9,950 nt of DNA from Parelusimicrobium sp031549165 (GCA_031549165.1 JAVBQE010000067.1:1-9950), one strand, 5' to 3'; shown: positions 1-6,503, counted from the stretch's first letter. Numbers and translations: made by a program. Notes: generated from the sequence alone by a model not told the origin.

Positions 1-11
1 ATGTGTAGGAT

Positions 12-260
12 TTGTATAAATACAAAGTGGATTTGGAAGAGTCAATTAAGCTGGACCCTTCCATGCCCACCCCGTACGTCAACCTGGCGGCCTATTACTG
101 GATACATAAAAAAGATAAAAAGAATGCGCTTAAAAACTTAGACATGGCTATAGGGCGCAGTTTTAAAGACTTTGATTCTTTGCACAGCGAAGGCAAGAAA
201 GCGTGGATGTTTAAAGGCCTAAATAACACCGCAGAGTTTAGAGCTTTGATGTACAAGTGA
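12..260 (+). CDS. C-terminal part of a tetratricopeptide-repeat (TPR) protein, possibly a broken gene
   Basis: The 82 readable residues contain a TPR-like helix pattern: LEESIKLDP, then TPYVNLAAYYW, then KKNALKNLDMAI. They close with FKDFDSLHSEG...FRALM, a kind of ending often seen in TPR proteins, so the C-terminus looks intact. TPR domains are protein-interaction scaffolds; no specific role can be read here. An in-frame TAG at 6-8 lies just upstream, at about the position where a TPR usually has its Gly-Asp turn. The nominal TTG start at 12 has no well-spaced ribosome binding site (AGGA at 7-10 is too close), and later starts (GTG 27, ATG 63) would cut into the repeat. The gene is therefore probably the tail of a longer TPR protein that is either interrupted by a nonsense mutation or frameshift, or has an assembly error. 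The family assignment is fairly safe; the gene's status is not. Confidence 0.5.
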   Translation: MYKYKVDLEESIKLDPSMPTPYVNLAAYYWIHKKDKKNALKNLDMAIGRSFKDFDSLHSEGKKAWMFKGLNNTAEFRALMYK

Positions 261-277
261 CAGCGTCGTAGGCGCTG

Positions 278-306
278 GTCATCCTGAGCAGTAAGCGAAG
301 GATCTT
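278..306 (+). repeat. Half copy of a dispersed repeat (first of two)
   Basis: This stretch begins gtcatcctgagc and ends gcgaaggatctt, 17 bases after the TPR stop codon. The same core recurs at 5410-5431 in the same orientation, with two fewer bases in the middle. Only the left arm is recognisable: the sequence after 306 does not supply the matching ctcag...atgac right arm seen in the second copy. An unrelated small stem (TGAC-AGCG at 258-265 with CGCT-G-GTCA at 273-281, one bulged base) abuts it. It is most likely a truncated member of a genomic intergenic repeat family. Confidence 0.7.
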
Positions 307-333
307 TCCGTTATCATAAAAAAAAGGTAAAAT
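305..333 (+). promoter_or_regulatory. Candidate sigma-70-type promoter for accB
   Basis: A TAAAAT hexamer at 328-333 differs from TATAAT at one base. A weak TTTCCG at 305-310 lies 17 bases upstream, the ideal spacing. The accB start is about 30 bases downstream. The -35 box is poor and the surroundings are A-rich, so this is only a candidate. Confidence 0.25.
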
Positions 334-362
334 ATACAGGTAACAATTTAATGAGGTTTAAC

Positions 363-860
363 ATGCCTAAAACAAAAAAGAAAGTTGTTAAAGCCGCCCC
401 CAAAGCCGTCAAGGCTTCTAAGTCTTCAAAAGACAGCGCGCTTTTACTTGAAGTAAAACAGATTTATAATTTTATGCAGGACAATGAGCTGGGCACCGTA
501 GAATACCAGCAGAAAGGCACAGTGGTGCGCCTAGTGCGCGCCGCACCCGCACAAGTGGCAGTTCCCGTGGCAGTAGGCGCCAGCGCGCCGGTATCCATGG
601 TTTCCCCTGCCGAGCAGTACAAGCAGGTTATCAAGTCCCCCTTAATGGGTATTTTCTTCCGCGGCTCCAGCCCCAGCGCGCCACCTTTTAAGAGAGAGGG
701 CGAAAAGGTAAAGGCCGGAGAAGTGGTATGCCTAATTGAAGCCATGAAGGTGTTCAACGAAGTGCGCGCCGAGTTTGACTGCACTATCAAAAAAGTTTTA
801 GTAGATAACGGCCGCCCCGTTAAAATGGGCGACGCATTATTTGCCATAGAGAAGAACTAG
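363..860 (+). CDS. accB: Biotin carboxyl carrier protein of acetyl-CoA carboxylase
   Basis: AccB carries the biotin that shuttles carboxylate between biotin carboxylase and carboxyltransferase when malonyl-CoA is made for fatty-acid synthesis. The C-terminal biotinyl domain (about residues 88-165) is complete and has the EAMK motif, with the acceptor lysine at residue 129 (codon 747-749). The region around residues 27-60 (LEVKQIYNFMQDNELGTVEY) matches the AccB N-terminal segment, and an Ala/Pro/Val linker joins the two. I chose ATG 363 because GAGG at 353-356 lies six bases upstream; an in-frame ATG at 351 would add four residues but has weaker spacing. The first 24 or so residues are unusually rich in Lys, Ala and Ser, an extension beyond the usual AccB start. 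accC, the common partner, does not follow; a winged-helix gene starts one base after the stop. Confidence 0.93.
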   Translation: MPKTKKKVVKAAPKAVKASKSSKDSALLLEVKQIYNFMQDNELGTVEYQQKGTVVRLVRAAPAQVAVPVAVGASAPVSMVSPAEQYKQVIKSPLMGIFFRGSSPSAPPFKREGEKVKAGEVVCLIEAMKVFNEVRAEFDCTIKKVLVDNGRPVKMGDALFAIEKN

Positions 861-861
861 T

Positions 862-1050
862 ATGCAGGACACGGCGTCTAAAATACTAACATTCATGCAG
901 AAAGCGGAAACGGCGACCTCCTGGCAGATAAAGGTGGCTTTGCATATACCGATGTCTTCGCTTTATTTAGCCTTAGGCGCACTCAGTGCGGAAGGCAAAG
1001 TAAAACTAGAGGCGAACGGGATAAACTATAAAGTTACGCTTGTAAAGTAA
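862..1050 (+). CDS. Small winged helix-turn-helix protein (DUF2582-like)
   Basis: This 62-residue protein begins one base after the accB stop and has no clear Shine-Dalgarno of its own, so it is probably translated by coupling to accB. The sequence reads as one winged-helix domain: an N-terminal helix (ASKILTFMQKA), a helix-turn-helix region (TSWQIKVALHIPMSSLYLALGALSAEGKV) and a final beta wing (VKLEANGINYKVTLV). The phrase LYLALGALSAEGKV resembles the 'vylAlGwLarEgKi' core I associate with the DUF2582 winged-helix family. That family's function is not established to my knowledge. It could bind DNA and regulate its operon, or use the fold for protein contacts. It is the last gene before the terminator. 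Confidence 0.75.
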   Translation: MQDTASKILTFMQKAETATSWQIKVALHIPMSSLYLALGALSAEGKVKLEANGINYKVTLVK

Positions 1051-1062
1051 ATTGCTTTTTAT

Positions 1063-1097
1063 AAAAAGCGCGGGGTCAAAAGCCCCGCGCTTTTTTT
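1063..1097 (+). terminator. Strong intrinsic terminator
   Basis: GCGCGGGG at 1068-1075 pairs perfectly with CCCCGCGC at 1083-1090 across a seven-base loop. Five A-T pairs extend the stem outward, and a run of seven T follows (1091-1097). This is a textbook rho-independent terminator ending the accB/winged-helix unit and separating it from ftsK. The A-run on the left flank means it could also work on the opposite strand. Confidence 0.93.
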
Positions 1098-1157
1098 GTA
1101 ATAAAATACAGTATTTTTACGTTATGAATATATACATTAAAATGTTAAAATAAGATT

Positions 1158-3437
1158 ATGGCTAGAAACAGTTACTATTTAAACAAGCGTACTAAGAAAA
1201 AAGCAAAGAAACAAAACCATATTTCGTGGTTTCTGTTTGGGTTTTGGGCTTTGTGTTTTGCCCTAGGCGCGTGGCTGTTTTTTATACTCTGGTTTAACGT
1301 GTCCGCCGGGCCGTGGGGGGCAAAGGTGTCCGCCTGGCTGTTTCAGACATTTGGGCACAGCGCCAAAATTTTTCCGCTTTTATTTTTCTACTGGCTCTAC
1401 CGCTCTATTAAAGAAAAAAAGTTTAGCGTTTTTGTTTTTCTTGTAGGCATGTTTATAACGCTGGCCTCACTCTCCAGCCTGCTCACCGGTTTTAGATTAA
1501 TTTTTGAAGGTTCTGTTATAGAGGGCGGCACAATAGGGCGCGGGCTGTTTTTCTTTATAAGCGGGTTCGTAGGTAAAATAGGCGCTGGCGTATTTTCACT
1601 CGCTATTTTATTTACAGGTATACATATTTTATTTGCTATTCCTTGGGCGCAGACACTGCATTACTTTTTAGACATTATCAAAGAAGATTATCAGCGCTGG
1701 ATAGAGGCCCGCGCCGAGCTTAGAGCCAAAGTTAAAGAAGCCGAAGAAAGCGAGCCCGTGCTCGCCGTAGATGGCGAAGAGGCTGAAGAGGAAGAGCGCC
1801 CGCGCTCTAAACCCGAAATCAGAAGGCCCGTGGCTGAAATAATTAAAGCGCCGCCCGTTGCCGAGCCTGTTAAACTCGTAGCCGAAGTTATAAAATCAGA
1901 ACCCAAAGAAAAAACAGAAAATAAAAAAGTAAATGCGGCGGACTTTAAACTGCCCTCCTTAGACCTTTTGGCAGACTCCAAAAACGAAGGCATTTTAGGC
2001 CCCACTGACGAAGAAATACAAGACGCCACCAACCGCCTTGAGTCCACTTTAAAAAGCTTTAACATTAAGGCTACCGTTACCGGCGTGTCCCCCGGCCCCG
2101 TGGTTACGCGTTACGAAATTAAGCCTGATGCAGGCGTAAAAATAAGTTCCATCGTCTCCATCTCCAACGACATCGCGCTCGCCATGAAGGCGCGCGGCAT
2201 ACGCGTGGAAGCGCCCATCCCGGGCAAAGACGCCATAGGTTTTGAAATCCCCAACGAGCACCCCATGATGGTTACGATGAAGGAAATTTTGCAGGACCCC
2301 GTGTTTACGCAGAGCAAAGCGCGCATGCCTGTAGCCCTCGGTCGCTACGCAGACGGCGCTGCCGCTTCTGCCGCTATTGAAAAGATGCCGCACCTGTTAA
2401 TCGCAGGCGCCACAAACAGCGGTAAAAGTATTTGTTTGCATACAATAGTAATGTCTGTTTTATATAAAGCAAAACCGGACGAAGTTAAGTTTTTGATGAT
2501 AGACCCCAAACGCCTTGAACTTACGTTCTACGAAGGCATACCGCATCTTTATGACCCTAAAACCAACTGCGAGGACGTTAATGTAGTTACCGACGCGCAG
2601 GGCGCGGTTAAGAGTTTGCAGATGTTAGTAAAAGTGATGGAGAAGCGTTATAAGATTATGGAGCTTGCCCGCGTTAAAAACATTGAGGGCTACAACGAAT
2701 GGGCCGCGAAAAATGGCGAAGAAAAGATGTTTTATCTTGTGGTAATCATAGACGAACTGGCAGATTTAATGTTGCAAACAAGAGCCGCTATTGAAGACTC
2801 CATACAGCGTTTAGCGCAGATGGCCCGCGCGGTGGGCATACATTTAGTGCTCTGTACGCAGCGCCCCAGCGTTAACGTTATTACGGGCGTTATTAAGGCT
2901 AACTTGCCATCTAGAATAGCATTGCAGGTAGCTTCCAAAACTGACTCCAGAGTTATTTTAGACGCGCTCGGTGCAGACGCTCTTTTAGGTAAGGGTGATA
3001 TGTTATATCAAGGAATTTCGGACCAGAAGCCTAACAGAATACAAGGTGCATATGTGTCCGAAACAGAAATAGCCGCCGTGGCGGATTTTCTTCGCGCGCA
3101 GGGTGGGCCGGATTATGAACAGCCGCTTTTCACAGATCCTTCCATGGCTGCGCAGGCAGGCAGGCCCGAGGACGGGTTGGGTACTACGCAGGAAGAGTTG
3201 CAGCAGGTGCTTACGCTTATTAAAGAGCGCAGGCGCGTGTCGCAGGATTTACTTAAGGCTAACTTTGGCTCCAGCGCAAAGGCTACAAATATTTTAAGCG
3301 TGCTTGAGATGAAGGGCTTTATTTCTAAACCCGAAGGCACGAACAGATGGGAAATAAATTTTGAACTTATTGACGAAAAGCTGGCAGAAATAGCAGGCAG
3401 CCCCAAACAAAACGAATATGAAACGGTGTACAAATAG
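1158..3437 (+). CDS. ftsK: DNA translocase FtsK/SpoIIIE family
   Basis: FtsK is an inner-membrane ATPase that pumps DNA through the closing septum to finish chromosome segregation. The 759-residue protein has a basic N-terminus, about four membrane helices (about 23-46, 69-82, 89-112, 128-163) and a short charged Pro/Glu/Lys linker (about 185-280). The alpha/beta motor follows: residues 310-370 (GPVVTRYEIKPDAGVK), Walker A GATNSGKS at 417-424, and Walker B VVIIDELADLM with D532 and E533. A C-terminal winged-helix (gamma) domain occupies about 687-750. The linker is short compared with the E. coli protein and more like SpoIIIE-sized members. In the gamma domain the usual GYNRAAR recognition-helix signature is not present; SSAKATN stands in its place. 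No strong ribosome binding site precedes ATG 1158, and no convincing promoter could be picked in the AT-rich 1098-1157 interval, although the upstream terminator implies one. Confidence 0.96.
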   Translation: MARNSYYLNKRTKKKAKKQNHISWFLFGFWALCFALGAWLFFILWFNVSAGPWGAKVSAWLFQTFGHSAKIFPLLFFYWLYRSIKEKKFSVFVFLVGMFITLASLSSLLTGFRLIFEGSVIEGGTIGRGLFFFISGFVGKIGAGVFSLAILFTGIHILFAIPWAQTLHYFLDIIKEDYQRWIEARAELRAKVKEAEESEPVLAVDGEEAEEEERPRSKPEIRRPVAEIIKAPPVAEPVKLVAEVIKSEPKEKTENKKVNAADFKLPSLDLLADSKNEGILGPTDEEIQDATNRLESTLKSFNIKATVTGVSPGPVVTRYEIKPDAGVKISSIVSISNDIALAMKARGIRVEAPIPGKDAIGFEIPNEHPMMVTMKEILQDPVFTQSKARMPVALGRYADGAAASAAIEKMPHLLIAGATNSGKSICLHTIVMSVLYKAKPDEVKFLMIDPKRLELTFYEGIPHLYDPKTNCEDVNVVTDAQGAVKSLQMLVKVMEKRYKIMELARVKNIEGYNEWAAKNGEEKMFYLVVIIDELADLMLQTRAAIEDSIQRLAQMARAVGIHLVLCTQRPSVNVITGVIKANLPSRIALQVASKTDSRVILDALGADALLGKGDMLYQGISDQKPNRIQGAYVSETEIAAVADFLRAQGGPDYEQPLFTDPSMAAQAGRPEDGLGTTQEELQQVLTLIKERRRVSQDLLKANFGSSAKATNILSVLEMKGFISKPEGTNRWEINFELIDEKLAEIAGSPKQNEYETVYK

Positions 3438-3446
3438 GAGAGACGT

Positions 3447-4325
3447 ATGAAAAAATTAATATTTTTACTTCCGGTATTTTTAATTGCCAACGCTTTTGCG
3501 CTGGAGGAGATGAAGCCTATCAAGACGGTAACTTTAGACGAGTTTGCCAAAGAACATAAAGTGCCCGTCAAAGACGCAGGCGACAGCACGATGAAATCCG
3601 TCACACTTTCAGACGCTAAGGCGGCTGCTATTGTGGAAACCTCCAGCCTTTCTTCCCAGACGCAGGACCCTGCGATACTTAAATTTAAAGAGTGGGACAG
3701 CAAACTTAAAACTTTAAAAACAGACTACACGCAGACCACTGTTTACGACGACGGTCTGGGTGAAGCGGCCGAAGTATATCCGCCCTCAGACGGCAGGCTT
3801 TATTATTCTAAACCAGACAATATGCTTAAGCTTGAGCTTTTAAATAAAGACGGCTCCGTTATGCAGACGGCGGTTACCGACAAAAGAGTAATAAAAATTA
3901 AACAGGGTAAAGATATGAACGAGGTGGACTTTGACAGCTGGCTAGGCTCCCAGCCGCTGTCCGCGCTTTTTGACTTTGGGCGCTACGGCGAACTTATTGA
4001 TAAGCACAATGTCAAAAGCATCCGTAAGGACATCAGCACCACTACAATAGTGCTTGCGCCTAAGAGCGAGAACAGCACCGTTGATTCGGAGGAGTATGTT
4101 TTAAGCGTAGTGCTTTCCAACACGGACTATTTCCCTGTGCAGATTATTTTAAATGTAGACGCTGTTAAAACGGTTGCCACGCTGTCTAAAACACAAAAAA
4201 ATATTACTCTTGATAAAAGTACGTTTGTGCTAGAGCCGGAACAAGCGGCTAAGCCGGCAGCAAAGCCTGCTGCTAAACCCGCCGTCAAACCCGCAGCAAA
4301 AAAAGGAAAGACTAATGCCAAATAA
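3447..4325 (+). CDS. lolA: LolA-like outer-membrane lipoprotein carrier protein
   Basis: LolA family proteins chaperone lipoproteins from the inner to the outer membrane through the periplasm. The 292-residue product starts with a signal peptide (KKLIFLLPVFLIANAFA), probably cleaved after residue 18. The LolA-like domain spans about 76-264, recognised by the order LKTLKTDYTQTTVYDDG, GRLYYSKPDNMLKLEL, TDKRVIKIKQ and a late PVQIILNV strand. Two parts exceed the family's usual size of about 200 residues: a polar spacer of about 55 residues between signal peptide and domain, and a tail from about 266 made of repeated AAKP units ending in KKGKTNAK. AGGAG at 3436-3440 overlaps the ftsK stop and sits six bases before ATG, so the start is well supported. 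It lies in the ftsK-pgsA-pgpA run. Membership of the LolA superfamily is likely; transport of lipoproteins is inferred. Confidence 0.8.
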   Translation: MKKLIFLLPVFLIANAFALEEMKPIKTVTLDEFAKEHKVPVKDAGDSTMKSVTLSDAKAAAIVETSSLSSQTQDPAILKFKEWDSKLKTLKTDYTQTTVYDDGLGEAAEVYPPSDGRLYYSKPDNMLKLELLNKDGSVMQTAVTDKRVIKIKQGKDMNEVDFDSWLGSQPLSALFDFGRYGELIDKHNVKSIRKDISTTTIVLAPKSENSTVDSEEYVLSVVLSNTDYFPVQIILNVDAVKTVATLSKTQKNITLDKSTFVLEPEQAAKPAAKPAAKPAVKPAAKKGKTNAK

Positions 4326-4950
4326 AACAGAAATGACTTTAGCAAATAAAATAACCTTAAGCCGCGCCGGCCTGTCCATCATCATGTTTATCGGCCTTAT
4401 TATTCCGGACTTTTATACGGTGGTAATGGCTACAATAATTTTCATAGTGGCCGCAGTGTCTGATTTTGTAGACGGTAAAATTGCCCGCGCCACAAATACA
4501 TATACGCCTTTCGGCGCTATAGTGGACCCGTTTGTAGACAAAATACTCGTCGGCGCGGCATTTTTTGCATTCACGGCCATACACTTTTTACATGTACCTG
4601 TATGGGCGGTATTTTTGATTATCCTTAGAGAGCTTACTGTTTCCACGCTTCGTGTGATAGCTGCTCTGGAAGGCAGCGTGCTGGCGGCTGAGCGTTGGGG
4701 AAAGTTTAAAACCACCGTTCAAATGTCTGCCGTAGGGTTAATATTTTTTGTTTTAAACGTGCATTACGCTATAGGCATGTTTGGCCCTAAGGCCGACAAA
4801 TGGCTTAAAATTATCGCAGGCGCCTGCATTTATGTGCCATATACCGCTACGGTGATAGCCGCTGTAATAACGTGGCTTAGCATGTTCTCATATCTCAACA
4901 ACAACTGGGGCATGTTAGAAAAATCCTGGGGCCTTCCTAAGAAAAAATGA
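4315..4950 (+). CDS. pgsA: CDP-diacylglycerol--glycerol-3-phosphate 3-phosphatidyltransferase
   Basis: PgsA makes phosphatidylglycerophosphate from CDP-diacylglycerol and glycerol-3-phosphate in the inner membrane, the committed step to phosphatidylglycerol and cardiolipin. The complete CDP-alcohol phosphatidyltransferase motif is visible: D50, D53, G54, A57, R58, G67, D71, D75. The N-terminal NKITLSRAG is also typical, and the rest is hydrophobic with several membrane helices. Its length of 211 residues is close to that of other PgsA proteins. The gene overlaps the lolA-like gene by 11 bases. I keep ATG 4315 because GGAAAG at 4305-4310 is correctly placed; ATG 4333 would align better with the usual family N-terminus but has no ribosome binding site. 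The next gene encodes the following enzyme of the pathway, which supports PgsA over other CDP-alcohol transferases. Confidence 0.93.
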   Translation: MPNKTEMTLANKITLSRAGLSIIMFIGLIIPDFYTVVMATIIFIVAAVSDFVDGKIARATNTYTPFGAIVDPFVDKILVGAAFFAFTAIHFLHVPVWAVFLIILRELTVSTLRVIAALEGSVLAAERWGKFKTTVQMSAVGLIFFVLNVHYAIGMFGPKADKWLKIIAGACIYVPYTATVIAAVITWLSMFSYLNNNWGMLEKSWGLPKKK

Positions 4951-5414
4951 GAACGTTCTATAGATTTTTAGCAAGTTGCTGTTTCATAAGCTACGCGCCT
5001 GCGGCGATATTAAAGAATAAAAAGTTTACCGGGGCGGGGTTTCTAGGTACCGCTTTTTCTATTCCTTTTATTTTTCTCCTGCCGGAAAATCCTGTTTACT
5101 ACGCGGTATTTTTAATTATATTTTTCTTCTTTGCTGTGTTTATTTCCGCCAAAGCAAATTACGAAGTGGCAGACGACACGCGTATTGTTATAGACGAGAT
5201 GGCTGGTTTTTTTGTAACCATGTTTATGCTGCCGCGCGTGTGGTGGGTGATACTTACGGCTTTTGTGCTATTTAGGGTGTCTGACACCGTTAAACCTTTT
5301 TATATAAAAAAATTAGATAATATAAAAAACGCCTGGGGCGTGGTGCTTGATGATGTTGCAAGCGGCGTCCTTGTGTGTGTAATTATGCATATAGTTGTTA
5401 GGTTGTCCTCCTGA
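4947..5414 (+). CDS. pgpA: Phosphatidylglycerophosphatase A
   Basis: PgpA dephosphorylates phosphatidylglycerophosphate to phosphatidylglycerol, directly after PgsA. Family hallmarks in this 155-residue protein are GAGFLGTAFSIP near the N-terminus, DTRIVIDEMAGF with D83 and E84, FRVSDTVKPFYIKKLD around 109-124, and AWGVVLDDVASGV with D135 and D136. Three hydrophobic stretches fit its membrane location. ATG overlaps the pgsA stop as ATGA, so translation is coupled. The last residues (LSS) and the TGA stop come from the dispersed repeat that starts at 5405, so the original C-terminus may have been different by a few residues. All conserved motifs lie upstream and are intact, so the enzyme should be active. 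Confidence 0.93.
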   Translation: MRTFYRFLASCCFISYAPAAILKNKKFTGAGFLGTAFSIPFIFLLPENPVYYAVFLIIFFFFAVFISAKANYEVADDTRIVIDEMAGFFVTMFMLPRVWWVILTAFVLFRVSDTVKPFYIKKLDNIKNAWGVVLDDVASGVLVCVIMHIVVRLSS

Positions 5415-5460
5415 GCAAAGCGAAGGATCTTGCTGTTAAGATTTTTGGCCTCAGAATGAC
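5405..5460 (+). repeat. Fuller copy of the dispersed repeat, forming an imperfect hairpin
   Basis: The outer arms gtcctcctgag (5405-5415) and ctcagaatgac (5450-5460) are inverted repeats with two mismatches. An inner stem pairs 5423-5431 (aaggatctt) with 5438-5446 (aagattttt), nine pairs including two G-U, around the six-base loop gctgtt. The unpaired middle is 5416-5422 against 5447-5449. The left half matches the copy at 278-306. No T-run follows at once, so it is not a standard terminator, but the folded RNA could slow transcription or protect a 3' end between pgpA and the tolQ-like gene. It resembles the miniature palindromic repeats scattered between genes in many bacterial genomes. Confidence 0.75.
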
Positions 5461-5479
5461 GAAATTTTAGGAGATAAAA

Positions 5480-6109
5480 ATGAATTTTTCAAACATGTTG
5501 GACGTTAAGGAATTATTAAGAGCAGGCGGGCCTGTTTTAATATTTTTAATTTTGTTGTCGGTAGGCTCACTCGCAGTTATTTTAGAGAGATTTTTTACTT
5601 ATAAAAGAAAAATAACCGTCAGCCGAAAGTTAATAGAATACGCGCGCAAACAGCTTGAAACGGGCAACACGCAAAAAATCTTAGACGCGTGTAACACCGC
5701 GCGCGCACAAGGCACTCCCGCCTCAAACCTGCTTTCTAAAATGTTAACGTCGCGCAAAAAAGGCTTGCAGCTGCGTGAAGTAAGCCAGTCTATTATTGAG
5801 TGGGAAGTAACCAAACTTAACTCGCGCTTAAGCGTGCTTGCCACGCTCGGCTCCACAACGCCTGTTATAGGTTTGTTCGGCACGGTTATCGGCGTTATGC
5901 ACGCGTTTGTGGACTTAGCTTCTGTGTCCGGCGCGGGCGCAGGCCCCAGCGTGGTGGCCAAAGGCATTGCAGAAGCGCTTGTTAACACTGCCGCCGGCCT
6001 TTTCGTCGCGGTGCCTGCTGTGGTGGCGTACAACTATTTTACTTCCAAAATAAATTTCTTTGAAAAAGAACTTGAAAATATCGCCGAGGAAATTATTAAT
6101 GAAGATTAA
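5480..6109 (+). CDS. TolQ/ExbB-family proton channel protein
   Basis: This is the multi-helix stator subunit of a proton-driven envelope motor (TolQ, ExbB or MotA family). The 209 residues show an N-terminal helix (about 18-36), a cytoplasmic stretch, and two further helices: about 118-142 with ATLGSTTPVIGLFGTVIGVM, the family signature, and about 165-188 with ALVNTAAGLFVAVPAV. AGGAG at 5469-5473 is six bases before ATG 5480, a strong start. The gene follows the repeat after pgpA and overlaps the TolR/ExbD gene by 11 bases. Sequence alone does not separate TolQ from ExbB; the TolA-like third gene leans toward a Tol-type system. Confidence 0.93.
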   Translation: MNFSNMLDVKELLRAGGPVLIFLILLSVGSLAVILERFFTYKRKITVSRKLIEYARKQLETGNTQKILDACNTARAQGTPASNLLSKMLTSRKKGLQLREVSQSIIEWEVTKLNSRLSVLATLGSTTPVIGLFGTVIGVMHAFVDLASVSGAGAGPSVVAKGIAEALVNTAAGLFVAVPAVVAYNYFTSKINFFEKELENIAEEIINED

Positions 6110-6503
6110 CCAGAAGCGTAGCGTAATGGCGGAAATTAACATGGTGCCTTTTATAGACATCACGCTAATCCTCCTCATTATTTTTATGGTGCTTACGCCT
6201 TTCCTCGTGCAGCAGCAGCTTAATGTGGATTTACCTAAATCCACGTCTGTAAACACTGTGGTGGAGGATGATGTTATCCGTGTGGAAATACAGCAGGGCG
6301 GTTTTGTATTTATAGATAACAGCCCCATTTCTCCGAGCAAGCTTGAAGAAGAGCTTTTGCTGCGCTTAGGAAAAGCAAATAAAAAAACAATTTTAGTGCA
6401 AGCCGATAAAGACGTGCCGATACAACAAGTAGTAAATGTGTTTGACTCCGCCAAAAAATTAGGCGCGGCAAAACTCGGTATCGGCGTTTTGGAAAAGAGA
6501 TGA
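6099..6503 (+). CDS. TolR/ExbD-family biopolymer transport protein
   Basis: This is the partner of the TolQ/ExbB-like protein: one membrane helix with a proton-carrying aspartate, then a periplasmic domain. With the start at ATG 6099 the protein is 134 residues. The helix segment PFIDITLILLIIFMVL carries D20, equivalent to the essential Asp of TolR and ExbD. LNVDLPKS follows, and the C-terminal periplasmic domain contains KTILVQADKDVPIQQVVNVF. An upstream in-frame TTG at 6060 is possible but lies deep in the preceding gene. ATG 6099 has GAGGA at 6086-6090, eight bases away, and gives the usual family length. Both neighbours overlap it (11 bases upstream, ATGA downstream), implying coupled translation and fixed stoichiometry. 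Confidence 0.93.
   Translation: MKINQKRSVMAEINMVPFIDITLILLIIFMVLTPFLVQQQLNVDLPKSTSVNTVVEDDVIRVEIQQGGFVFIDNSPISPSKLEEELLLRLGKANKKTILVQADKDVPIQQVVNVFDSAKKLGAAKLGIGVLEKR

Noticed and set aside
351..362. Earlier ATG for accB at 351
   Set aside because: GAGG at 353-356 is correctly spaced only for ATG 363 and would lie inside the longer version.
464..847. Minus-strand reading frame opposite accB
   Set aside because: It is the antisense of a clear AccB with a conserved biotinyl motif. It has no recognisable domain and arises from the GC-rich codons of the real gene.
1098..1157. Promoter boxes for ftsK
   Set aside because: Several AT-rich hexamers (TATGAA, TATACA, TTAAAA) occur, but none has a matching -35 box at 16-18 bases, so no site is called.
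1691..2393. Overlapping minus-strand frames opposite ftsK (1691-2065, 2049-2393, 2111-2326)
   Set aside because: Low-complexity Ser/Ala or His/Arg-rich translations antisense to well-conserved FtsK motor sequence, with no independent start signals.
3103..3703. A + frame at 3103-3297 and a minus frame at 3113-3703 across the ftsK/lolA junction
   Set aside because: Both lie over confidently assigned ftsK and lolA-like coding sequence and have no family resemblance.
4250..4310. Short tandem repeats in the 3' end of the lolA-like gene as a CRISPR or satellite array
   Set aside because: Units are about 12 bases, vary at third codon positions and encode in-frame AAKP repeats, so this is a coding low-complexity tail.
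5405..5460. Hairpin after pgpA as a classical rho-independent terminator
   Set aside because: The stem is imperfect and is followed by gaaatttt rather than an immediate T-run; the shared sequence with 278-306 fits a repeat element better.
6060..6098. Upstream TTG start for the TolR/ExbD-like gene
   Set aside because: It would extend 39 bases further into the TolQ-like gene. ATG 6099 has a properly spaced GAGGA and gives the usual family length.
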